A stretch of DNA of 64,000 nt from an uncultured Desulfobacterales bacterium (GTDB lineage Bacteria > Desulfobacterota > Desulfobulbia > Desulfobulbales > Desulfocapsaceae). Shown piece after piece: positions 9,401-15,530 of the stretch. The notes below the pieces were generated by a model. It made no database searches. It saw only the letters and a program-made list of their open reading frames with translations, and was not told the origin of the DNA. The stretch lies in contig CALGIJ010000004.1 of the NCBI GenBank assembly GCA_937915545.1, positions 186,001-250,000 on the forward strand, written 5' to 3'. Made by a program: the position numbers and the translations under genes. Within the stretch, counting starts at the first letter, position 1, and each line of letters begins with the position of its first letter.

Positions 9401-9448
9401 GCCGCCGATCACCAGAACCTTGTCACTCACTTGTTGTTGTTTTTGCAT
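6413..9448 (-). CDS. hdrA: Double-module HdrA, FAD and Fe-S electron-bifurcating subunit
   Basis: A 1011-residue protein, much longer than the roughly 650 residues usual for HdrA. Two Rossmann FAD motifs are visible (GGGMGG 15-20 and GGGVAG 598-603). Between them lies the HdrA N-terminal signature FICDCG (458-462). The first half has extra Cys groups (NNCDLC near 59-62, CTACGEC from 111, YCSSACC near 263). The C-terminus has two ferredoxin clusters (C943/946/949/953 and C973/976/979/983). It therefore reads as an HdrA-like half fused to a complete HdrA. The start at 9448 follows AGAGAAGA; an upstream ATG at 9493 would lie in a hairpin. The role is to split or join electron pairs between MvhD, HdrCB and MetFV. 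Confidence 0.93.
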   Translation of the reverse strand: MQKQQQVSDKVLVIGGGMGGIRAALDLAEAEKKVILVDRDYTIGGLMTQLDRTFPTNNCDLCTLSPNLSEGSRQEYIELLTMTTVKGIKGGKGNFTVSMETAPRYINLDKCTACGECYKKFPQCVRFSPGLDHRAPTCMRYPQATPQAFSIDLAKCDDVEGLMKCCPAGAINPDDMGRKFEVTCGSIILSPGGSLFDPSHLDYLGFGQQPDVVTSLQYERILSASGPTMGQLVRPSNGQQPKKVAWIQCIGSRGLQKGAGAYCSSACCMFALKEAIVTKERFHDDIETTIFYMDMRTMGKDYERYFLRAKNEFGVRFVRSRPHSILREEGAENLTITYSCDDKSANITEEFDMVVLSTGFRISDEVRLLAGKLGIDLNSSSFPVTDPFNPVATSVPGIYVAGVAQAPKDIPETMVQASAAACMAAADVAVPVKAEEDREPPPPEFATVGEEARVGVFICDCGENIGGVVDAGALAEFASQLPQVVVSELKGHGCSRQSMREIQESIRDNKLNRVVIGGCSPRTHETKFQETVRAAGLNKYLVEIANIRDQATWVHSNSPQDATAKAKDLIRMAVGSVIRSQPLVDQSLPINKDVLVVGGGVAGMNAALQLADQGHKVYLAEKTDKLGGLAARIHTTIEKGDVQTYVKDLIARTEAHENIQIITRALIVDHSGMPGLFKTGMQTGKQMFYRQIEHGVTVIATGAKPNRPPQYLLGENAAVSTQLDLQALLAEKPEMASAWDNVVMIQCVGSRDDENPNCSRICCQSAIKNALRILALNPEARIFVLYRDMRTFGFHEEYYQKARELGVIFVRYSREQPPRVKAGDGGIEVSFTDPVLGRELIVAADHLCLSTGMVADEDGNSELAMLFKLPRTADGYFLEDHVKLRPIDLPIPGFFVAGTAHSPKLINESVGQALAVAARARTMLASDTINLGARSAKVDKNICAACLICVRSCPFSIPFINAEGYSEIDPAKCHGCGVCVSACPAKAIQLMQFEDDRILAKLEELFERTNA

Positions 9449-9464
9449 GGCGATATCTTCTCTG

Positions 9465-9499
9465 GGCCGGCCAGCCGGGAGTCTTCCCGGCATCCGGCC
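9465..9499 (-). other. Two-part hairpin immediately before hdrA
   Basis: On the transcript, GGCCGG and CCGGCC (6 bp) enclose GCCGGGA and TCCCGGC (7 bp) with an AT/TGG internal loop and an AGAC tetraloop. It ends just upstream of the hdrA ribosome site. No U-tract follows. It may be a processing or stability element that sets relative expression of metF2 and hdrA. Confidence 0.6.
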
Positions 9500-9537
9500 A
9501 TGAAATTTTCGTGGGATGTTCCATCAACAATGGCCCG

Positions 9538-10410
9538 CTACAGCCCGGCCACATCGAGGATCGCCGGCAGCTTGTGCTCCCAGCCGAGGGTCTGGACGAG
9601 GACCCCCTGAACCATGGGCTTGAGCGCCGCCACGGTCTCCCCGGCAATGTTGATACCCTCCTGTTCGCGATCGGAGGATTTGCGGATACGCCGAATGAGT
9701 TCGTCGGAGATGTTGGCTCCCGGCTCGCTGTTGGCGATATACTGGGCGATGGCCAGGGACTTGAGCAGGAAGACGGTGGGCACCACCGGCACCCCCAGGC
9801 CCTTGACCCGCTCGTAAAAGGCGGCGAAGCGGGCGACATCGTAGACCGGCGGGGTGAGCAGCCAGCGGGCGCCGGCGGCCACCTTTTTCGCCGCGAACGC
9901 CACTTCCTTCTCGAGGGCGGCCTCGTCGGCGCAGGGGGCGAGAGAAGCGCCGCTGAAGAAGGTCGGCGCGCCGTCAAGATCGAAGCCCGCCATGTCCTTG
10001 CCTTTCTGCAACGTGCCAATAGCCCCGAGCAGGCCGCATTCGTCGACATCGTCGACAGCCTTGGCCTCGCTGTGATCGCCCTGACTCATCTCCTCGCCGC
10101 GTACCACGAGGAGATTGTGAATCCCCAGGACATGGGCGGCGAGGATATCGCCCTGCAGGGCCATGCGGTTGCGGTCCCGGCAGTAGAGGTGAATGATCGC
10201 CTCCACCCCCTGCTGCTGCATGAGCACACCGCCGGCCAGGGCGTTCATGCGCATGATGCCGTTATCCATATCGGGCACGACGATGGCGTCGACCCGCCCC
10301 TTGATCCTGCGCGCATCGTTGACGAGCCGGGAAATATTGACGCCTTTCGGGGTGTGCATCTCCGCCAGGACTACAAATTCCTTTGCCTGCAATCTTTTTT
10401 GGAAACTCAT
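9538..10410 (-). CDS. Diverged second MetF-like protein
   Basis: A 290-residue MetF-family barrel. It keeps an N-terminal Glu (LAEMHTP) and the RDRNR stretch, but differs from the MetF at 4352 at sites tied to folate chemistry. SECGPP is replaced by EMHTPKG, LSGDH by VRGEE, and the conserved Gln region (FIQTQ) by WLLTPP. It may therefore bind another pterin or C1 carrier, or act as a structural or regulatory paralogue. It lies between the HdrCB fusion and hdrA in the same transcript, which ties it to the complex. Its substrate cannot be told from sequence. Confidence 0.8.
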   Translation of the reverse strand: MSFQKRLQAKEFVVLAEMHTPKGVNISRLVNDARRIKGRVDAIVVPDMDNGIMRMNALAGGVLMQQQGVEAIIHLYCRDRNRMALQGDILAAHVLGIHNLLVVRGEEMSQGDHSEAKAVDDVDECGLLGAIGTLQKGKDMAGFDLDGAPTFFSGASLAPCADEAALEKEVAFAAKKVAAGARWLLTPPVYDVARFAAFYERVKGLGVPVVPTVFLLKSLAIAQYIANSEPGANISDELIRRIRKSSDREQEGINIAGETVAALKPMVQGVLVQTLGWEHKLPAILDVAGL

Positions 10411-10470
10411 AGGCGTTTTTTCACTCCAGGTAACAGAATCTCTTACGGGATTAACCCTGTGAAGTACAGA

Positions 10471-11790
10471 CTACAGGGCTGTTTCAGGATGAAAAACATT
10501 GACGTCCTTCAAGTCGTCACCGAGATAGGTTCGCTCGTTCGGACCGAGGACCCCCAGAGCCAGGCAGAGAATGGTCCAGATATGCACGGTGCCGTAGCCG
10601 CCGTGGAAATGGTGACCGATATCGTGAACCTGGGCATGGCAATTATGGCAGCCGGTGATGCAGTAATCGGCGCCAGTGGCGGCGATCTGGTCGAACTTGA
10701 CCTTGCCGTAAGCCCTGCGCTCGTCGGGAAAACCGGACTGGAGGAAGCCGCCACCACCGCCGCAGCAGTAGTTGTTCGACTTATTGGGCGTCATTTCGAT
10801 GATATTTTCCTCGCCCACCGCCGAGGCGATGACGAAGCGCAGGTCGTCGGCGATCGGGTCGCCGAAGCTCTTGCGCACGATCTGGCAGGGATCCTGGATG
10901 GTGAACTTGATCTTGCGTTCCTTGTTCCAGTCGGAGTTGATCTTGAGCCGCCCCTCGCGGATCCATTTGGCATAATAGGAGTAGATGGAGGCAACTTCGA
11001 ACTTGTGCTCGATGCCGAATTTTTGCAGTCCGGACCGGACTGAAAAGGTGATGTGCCCTCACTCCGTGTTGAGAAAAACCTTGCACCCCAAGGCATCGGC
11101 CTGCTTGGCCGAGACCCGGGTGACATGTTCCCAGCACTTGTCATCGGCGAGGAACATGCAGTAGTTCTCAGCCGCCCAGCCCTTGCTGCCGTAGGTCCAG
11201 TCGACCCCGGCGAGATGGAGGATCTTCCACAGAGGCACCAGCTCATCGGGCTCGGTCACCGGCTCGCGGGAGTTCTGATTGAGGAAGAAATGCGCCCCCT
11301 CCTTGTCGATGGGGGCCTGCATGTCGGCGAACTCGGGCTGTGCCTCGCGATATTCCTCGAGGACGTCCTGGATGACGAAGATGAAGTCGTCCGGGGCGGT
11401 GCCCATGGCGCTGTTGGAGTCGTTGCGCATCGCCATGTCGCAGGAGTTGCGGATGCCGCTGGGTCGTTTGTCACGCGGCCAGGTGGCACGGGCGTTAAAA
11501 ACCAGCTGCGGAATATTGATCTTCATTGGACATACGTAAATGCACCTCTGGCACATGGTGCACATCCACACCCAAGGAGAGTTCGTCGCTTCCTCGTCCA
11601 TGCCCAGGGCACACATGCGCAGGAACTTGCGAGGGTCCATATCCGCCAGTCCCGTGGCGGGACAGCCGGAGACACAGGCACCGCAAGTGAGACAAAGATT
11701 GAGATTCCCCCCTTCGGGGAGGATCTCCTTGACCGTTTCCATGAAGGAACTCTTCTTTTTCCCTCTGATGGTAATGCCACTTTCCGTCAT
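10471..11790 (-). CDS. HdrC-HdrB fusion with predicted selenocysteine at residue 244 (in-frame UGA)
   Basis: With the TGA at 11059-11061 read as selenocysteine, one 439-residue protein results. The N-terminus holds two [4Fe-4S] motifs (C33/36/39/43 and C77/80/83/87), as in HdrC. The C-terminal half is HdrB/HdrD-like, with C302, CC 342-343 and C381-x2-C384 forming a CCG (cysteine-rich) cluster motif. The UGA falls in LNTE-U-GH, a site that is Cys (ECGH) in HdrD/GlpC-type relatives as I recall them. Downstream sequence continues in the same frame and is protein-like (SYYAKWIREGRLKI). Ordinary gene calling would split it into 11059-11790 and 10471-10878, breaking one cluster motif. The start at 11790 follows AAGGAAAG. 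Role: terminal disulfide- or acceptor-reducing module of the Met-Hdr complex. Confidence 0.85.
11021..11046 (-). promoter_or_regulatory. Candidate bacterial SECIS hairpin
   Basis: After the UGA (11059-11061), the stem CAGUCC...GGACUG closes a 5-nt loop GGUCC, and flanking UUUU/AAAA extends it across a bulged C. The loop starts 22 nt after the UGA, inside the 16-37 nt window usual for bacterial SECIS elements, and begins with G. The E. coli fdhF apical loop also contains GGUC. The stem lies inside coding sequence, as bacterial SECIS elements must. Confidence 0.8.
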
Positions 11791-11874
11791 AGGTCTTTCC
11801 TTTTTCCGTTCACGTCTCGTTATTGAGAGAATCGCCTCCACTCGTCCCAGCGTGGGGTTGCCGGGGCGAAGCCT

Positions 11875-12114
11875 TCATCGACAACGCTTTCTAATCCTTA
11901 TGGTATATACATCCTGCCCCCCTTCCCCCCCATCGCTGTAGAGGAGGTCGTAGGAGTTCTCGGGGAGCACCTTGAGCAGGTCGCGCCGGGTGTCCGGATC
12001 GGAACCGCAGATCTCCAGGGTCTCTTGCGGCTGCATGCGCCCAAAGACCTCGGTCATCTTGAGCAGGGAGAAGGAAGAGAAGGTATTTCTGAAATCAAGT
12101 GTATAGTCCGCCAT
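11875..12114 (-). CDS. TusA/SirA-like protein lacking the catalytic Cys-Pro-x-Pro
   Basis: A 79-residue protein matching the TusA fold pattern: an N-terminal LDFR, LL-K at the first helix, M-P-ETLEI, DP, then DLLKV and a closing YTIRIRKR. In TusA sulfur carriers the persulfide Cys sits in a CPxP motif just after LDxRG; here that stretch reads NTFSSFSLL, so the sulfur-carrying Cys is missing. The only Cys residues are near the middle (EICGSD) and the C-terminus. It is the first gene after the sigma-54 promoter, 84 nt before the HdrCB start. A non-catalytic adaptor role is inferred. The ATG at 12114 has AAGG upstream and is preferred to a GTG at 12120. Confidence 0.7.
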   Translation of the reverse strand: MADYTLDFRNTFSSFSLLKMTEVFGRMQPQETLEICGSDPDTRRDLLKVLPENSYDLLYSDGGEGGQDVYTIRIRKRCR

Positions 12115-12153
12115 TAGCACCCTTGTTCCCGATTAGACAAACGCTCCTCACAA

Positions 12154-12169
12154 AGCAAAATCCGGGCCA
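12154..12169 (-). promoter_or_regulatory. Sigma-54 (-24/-12) promoter of the Hdr/Met operon
   Basis: The minus strand reads TGGCCCGGATTTTGCT, differing from the consensus TGGCACG-N4-TTGCT at a single position and keeping GG-N10-GC exactly. It lies about 40 nt upstream of the TusA-like start codon and points into the operon. A divergent sigma-54 activator lies 264 nt away. Confidence 0.75.
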
Positions 12170-12238
12170 TGCTCCGTAAGGACCGTCATACCCAACCATT
12201 CATCAAAATTTTTTTGTTTGATATTCAATCGTTATTAG

Positions 12239-12254
12239 TTGACGCACTCGTCAA
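12239..12254. promoter_or_regulatory. Palindrome TTGACG-N4-CGTCAA, candidate activator site
   Basis: A perfect 6-bp inverted repeat with a 4-nt spacer, roughly 95-110 nt upstream of the expected sigma-54 transcription start. Enhancer-binding proteins commonly bind at that distance. It is the best candidate upstream activating sequence for the divergent Fis-type regulator; this is inference. Confidence 0.5.
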
Positions 12255-12325
12255 ATCGATTGAAAAGCGGATGAAAGACAGGTATGGTGGGGAAGAAATT
12301 GCTAAGACCTTACGAGTGTTGTACT

Positions 12326-12347
12326 TTAACATGTGTTAATGTTAACA
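12326..12347. promoter_or_regulatory. Overlapping palindromes in the divergent intergenic region
   Basis: TTAACA-TG-TGTTAA (12326-12339) overlaps TGTTAA-TG-TTAACA (12334-12347), giving three alternating half-sites. It lies about 85 nt upstream of the activator gene and could be an autoregulatory operator or a second activator site. The rest of the 318-nt divergent spacer is AT-rich compared with the surroundings and shows no open reading frame that I would call. Confidence 0.45.
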
Positions 12348-12432
12348 GCTGTCGTGTGGCCTGTGGGAGAGTTGACATGTCCCAAATGCTGGAATCTCAT
12401 ACACTTACCGGTCGTGCCCGGCGGAGCCTCCC

Positions 12433-13833
12433 ATGACCGGCCGAGAGCTTGACGGATATTGGAAAACGGTAGTCAACACCCTGCGCGACGGCATCATGAT
12501 CGTCAATACCCGTGGGGCCATCGTTTCGGTCAACAAGGCCTTCGAGAAGATCACCGGCTATTCGCGGGAAGAACTGATCGGCCGCACCTGCGAGATCCTC
12601 CAGTGTGAAACCTGCAATGCCACCCTGGCGATCGGCGAGGGCAAGTGGTGCGGCTTCTTCCATGAGGGCGAGGAGGAGGAACGGCGCTGCCGCATACGGA
12701 AAAAGGACGGCACTCTGGTCAACATCCTCAAGAATGCCGCCCTGCTGCACGACTCCACCGGCGCAGTCATCGGCGCGGTGGAGACCCTGGCCGACCTTTC
12801 GGAAATCACCGAGAAGGAAAACCAGATCGAGGACTTCCGCCGCCAGCTGCACAGCGGCGACGACTTCCACGGCATCGTCGGCAGCTCGGTGCCGATGCAG
12901 CGGGTCTTCGCCATGATCGAGAACGCCGCCGCCTCCGATGCCCCGGTGATCATCTACGGTGAGAGCGGCACCGGCAAGGAACTGGTCAGCCGCGCCATCC
13001 ACCAGATCGGCCTGCGCCGCGAGGCCCCGTTCATCAAAGTCAACTGCGCCAGCCTCACCGAGTCGCTCCTCGAGAGCGAGCTCTTTGGGCATGTGCGCGG
13101 CGCCTATACCGGCGCCTATCGTGACCGCGTCGGCCGCTTCGAGATGGCCGACAAGGGCGACATCTTCCTCGACGAGATCGGCGACCTGCCCATCCCCACC
13201 CAGACCAAGCTGCTGCGCGTGCTCGAAGAGAAGGTGCTGGAACGGGTCGGCTCGAGCAGCCCGATCACCACCGACGTGCGCATCATCTCGGCCACCAACA
13301 AGGATTTGCTGCAGCTGGTGGAGCGAGGGGAGTTCCGCAAGGACTTCTTCTTCCGCATCAACGTCATCCCCATCTTCCTGCCGCCGCTGCGCGAGCGCAG
13401 CGAAGACGTCCCCCTGCTGGCCGAGAAGTTCTTCCGCACCCTGCGCTTAAAGAGCGGCAAGCATATCGCCGGCATCAGCCGCGACACCATGGAGCTCTTG
13501 CTCAACCACAGCTGGCCGGGCAACGTGCGCGAACTGAAGGGCGCCTTCGAGTATGCCTTCGTCACCTGCCATGAAGAGATCATCCAGCCCCACCACCTCC
13601 CCGAGACCATCGTCAACCCCAAGCACGGCGCTTCGGCCGCCAAGGCCCCGCTGGCGAAAAAGCGCGCCATCAACCTCCAGTCCATCGAAAAGCAGGAACT
13701 GCTCGAGGTATTGGCGCGTACCGGCGGCAACCAGAGCAAGGCTGCGCAGCTGCTCGGCGTGTCCCGCGTCACCGTGTGGAACCGCATGAAACGCTACGGC
13801 ATCGACGCCAAAAAGAGCATCGAGGTGCGCTGA
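12433..13833 (+). CDS. Sigma-54-dependent activator, PAS-AAA+-Fis
   Basis: A 466-residue enhancer-binding protein. The N-terminal PAS (about 10-130) carries C53, C58, C61 and C73. The AAA+ domain has Walker A GESGTGKE (177-184) and the sigma-54 contact loop GAYTGA (224-229), with the Walker B region FLDEIGD. A C-terminal Fis-type helix-turn-helix (NQSKAAQLLGVSRVTVWNRMKRYG) follows. There is no receiver domain, so it is switched by the PAS ligand or redox state rather than by phosphorylation. It is divergent from the Hdr/Met operon, whose promoter is of the sigma-54 type, so it is the likely direct activator. Its cysteines could hold an Fe-S cluster or form a disulfide. Confidence 0.93.
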   Translation: MTGRELDGYWKTVVNTLRDGIMIVNTRGAIVSVNKAFEKITGYSREELIGRTCEILQCETCNATLAIGEGKWCGFFHEGEEEERRCRIRKKDGTLVNILKNAALLHDSTGAVIGAVETLADLSEITEKENQIEDFRRQLHSGDDFHGIVGSSVPMQRVFAMIENAAASDAPVIIYGESGTGKELVSRAIHQIGLRREAPFIKVNCASLTESLLESELFGHVRGAYTGAYRDRVGRFEMADKGDIFLDEIGDLPIPTQTKLLRVLEEKVLERVGSSSPITTDVRIISATNKDLLQLVERGEFRKDFFFRINVIPIFLPPLRERSEDVPLLAEKFFRTLRLKSGKHIAGISRDTMELLLNHSWPGNVRELKGAFEYAFVTCHEEIIQPHHLPETIVNPKHGASAAKAPLAKKRAINLQSIEKQELLEVLARTGGNQSKAAQLLGVSRVTVWNRMKRYGIDAKKSIEVR

Positions 13834-13844
13834 GCCGGCATCCT

Positions 13845-15530
13845 TCAGCCCTGGCGGCAGACCCTATACACTTCTTCGATGGTGGTGATGCCCTGCAGCA
13901 CCTTGCGCCGCCCGTCCTCGACCAGCGACACCATGCCGTCGGCCAGGGCCTTGCGCCTGATCTCGTTGGCGTCGGCGGTACGCAGCACCAGGGCCTTCAT
14001 CTCGGCGTTCATCGGCAGCAGCTCGAAGATGCCACAGCGGCCGCGGTAGCCGGTATGCAGGCAGCGCTCGCAGCCACGGCCGCGATAGGCCGTGCCGCCT
14101 TCGCAATGACCTGGCTCCATGCCGATGCGGCTCCACATCTCGGCGCTCGGCCTGTACTCCTCGCGGCAGGAAGGACAGATGATGCGCACCAGCCGCTGCG
14201 CCAGCACCACGTTGAGCGACGAGGCGAGCAGGAAGGGCTCGATACCCATGTCGCGCAGGCGGGTAATGGCCCCGGCGGCGTCGTTGGTATGCAGGGTGGA
14301 GAGGACGAGGTGGCCGGTGAGCGCCGACTGCATGGCGATCTCGGCGGTCTCGACGTCGCGGATCTCGCCGACGAGGATGACATCGGGGTCCTGGCGGACG
14401 ATGGAGCGCAGGCCCGAGGCGAAGGTCAGCTGTATCTTCGGGTTGACCTGCACCTGGCCGATGCCGTCGATGCGGTACTCGATGGGGTCCTCGATGGTGA
14501 TGATATTGATATCGGTGGTGTTGATGGCGGTCAGCGCCGCGTAGAGGGTGGTGGTCTTACCGGAGCCGGTGGGCCCGGTGACGAGGATGATGCCGGTGGG
14601 GGCCTTGATCGCCGCGGCGAAGGGGGTGAGGCGGTCCTCGGGCATGCCCAGGTCGGAGAGCGACAGCAGCACCGACGATTTCTTCAAAAGCCGCAGCACC
14701 ACCCGCTCGCCGAAGGCGGTGGGCAGGGTGGAGACGCGCACGTCGATCTCGCGGTCGGCCACCTTGAGCTCGATGCGCCCGTCCTGGGGCAGCCGTTTCT
14801 CGGCGATATTCAGCCTGGCCATGATCTTGATACGCGACACCAGCGCGGCCTGCACCTGCCGCGGCGGGCTGAGCATGTCGTGGAGGATGCCGTCGAGACG
14901 CTCGCGGATCCTGACGTGGTTCTGATAGGGCTCGATATGGATATCCGAGGCGTCGTCGCGGATGGCCTGGGCGAACATCAGGTTGACAAGGCGGATGACC
15001 GGCGAGTCGCTGGTGTCGTCGAGGAGGTCGCCGATCTCCTCGATCTCGGTGAACAGCCGCCGTCGGTCGTCCTCGCCGAAATCCTCGAGGACGGTCGCCG
15101 CCGCGACCTGGGTCTGGTCATAGGCGCGGTTGATGGCCGCGAGGATGGCCGCCCGGGGGGCCAGCGCCATGGGCAGCCGCGGCAGGTCGAGGAGGCGGCG
15201 CAGGTCGTCGACGGCAGCCAGCTCGCCGGGGTCGTTGACCGCCACCAGTGCCGTCCCGGCGGAGAGCACCGGCACCATGCAGTGGCCCTTGAGAAAGCCA
15301 ATGGTCACCCGCCCGGTAAAGGCCGGGTCCATCTCCGTCGGCAGGGCCGGCAAGACCTCGAGAGCGAAGTGGCGACCGAAAACGCGCAGCAGGGCCGCCT
15401 CGTCGATCTCGCCCCGCTGGCGCAACAGCTGGCCGAGGCGCTGCGGACTCAGCTCTCCCTCGGCCAGGGCGGCTTCCACCGCCCCGGGGCTGACGCCCTC
15501 CTCCTGCAGCAGCTCGGCCAACGACTTCAT
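13845..15530 (-). CDS. gspE: Type II secretion ATPase GspE
   Basis: A 561-residue secretion ATPase that drives pseudopilus assembly at the inner membrane. It has an N-terminal MshEN/N1E-like region (1-150), the conserved Asp- and Arg-rich segment (DASDIHIEPY), Walker A GPTGSGKTT (319-327), the Asp and His boxes (TIEDPIEY, LSTLHTNDA) and a zinc-binding CPSC...CERC near 449-490. It is the last gene of the operon, starting within a 4-nt overlap with gspD. It converges on the sigma-54 activator gene with only 11 nt between the stops and no visible terminator. Confidence 0.96.
   Translation of the reverse strand: MKSLAELLQEEGVSPGAVEAALAEGELSPQRLGQLLRQRGEIDEAALLRVFGRHFALEVLPALPTEMDPAFTGRVTIGFLKGHCMVPVLSAGTALVAVNDPGELAAVDDLRRLLDLPRLPMALAPRAAILAAINRAYDQTQVAAATVLEDFGEDDRRRLFTEIEEIGDLLDDTSDSPVIRLVNLMFAQAIRDDASDIHIEPYQNHVRIRERLDGILHDMLSPPRQVQAALVSRIKIMARLNIAEKRLPQDGRIELKVADREIDVRVSTLPTAFGERVVLRLLKKSSVLLSLSDLGMPEDRLTPFAAAIKAPTGIILVTGPTGSGKTTTLYAALTAINTTDINIITIEDPIEYRIDGIGQVQVNPKIQLTFASGLRSIVRQDPDVILVGEIRDVETAEIAMQSALTGHLVLSTLHTNDAAGAITRLRDMGIEPFLLASSLNVVLAQRLVRIICPSCREEYRPSAEMWSRIGMEPGHCEGGTAYRGRGCERCLHTGYRGRCGIFELLPMNAEMKALVLRTADANEIRRKALADGMVSLVEDGRRKVLQGITTIEEVYRVCRQG

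Noticed and set aside
10471..11790. HdrC-HdrB fusion as a pseudogene or as two separate genes
   Set aside because: The second part is in the same frame, has no start codon with a ribosome site, and would lose C302; no other frameshift or decay is seen.
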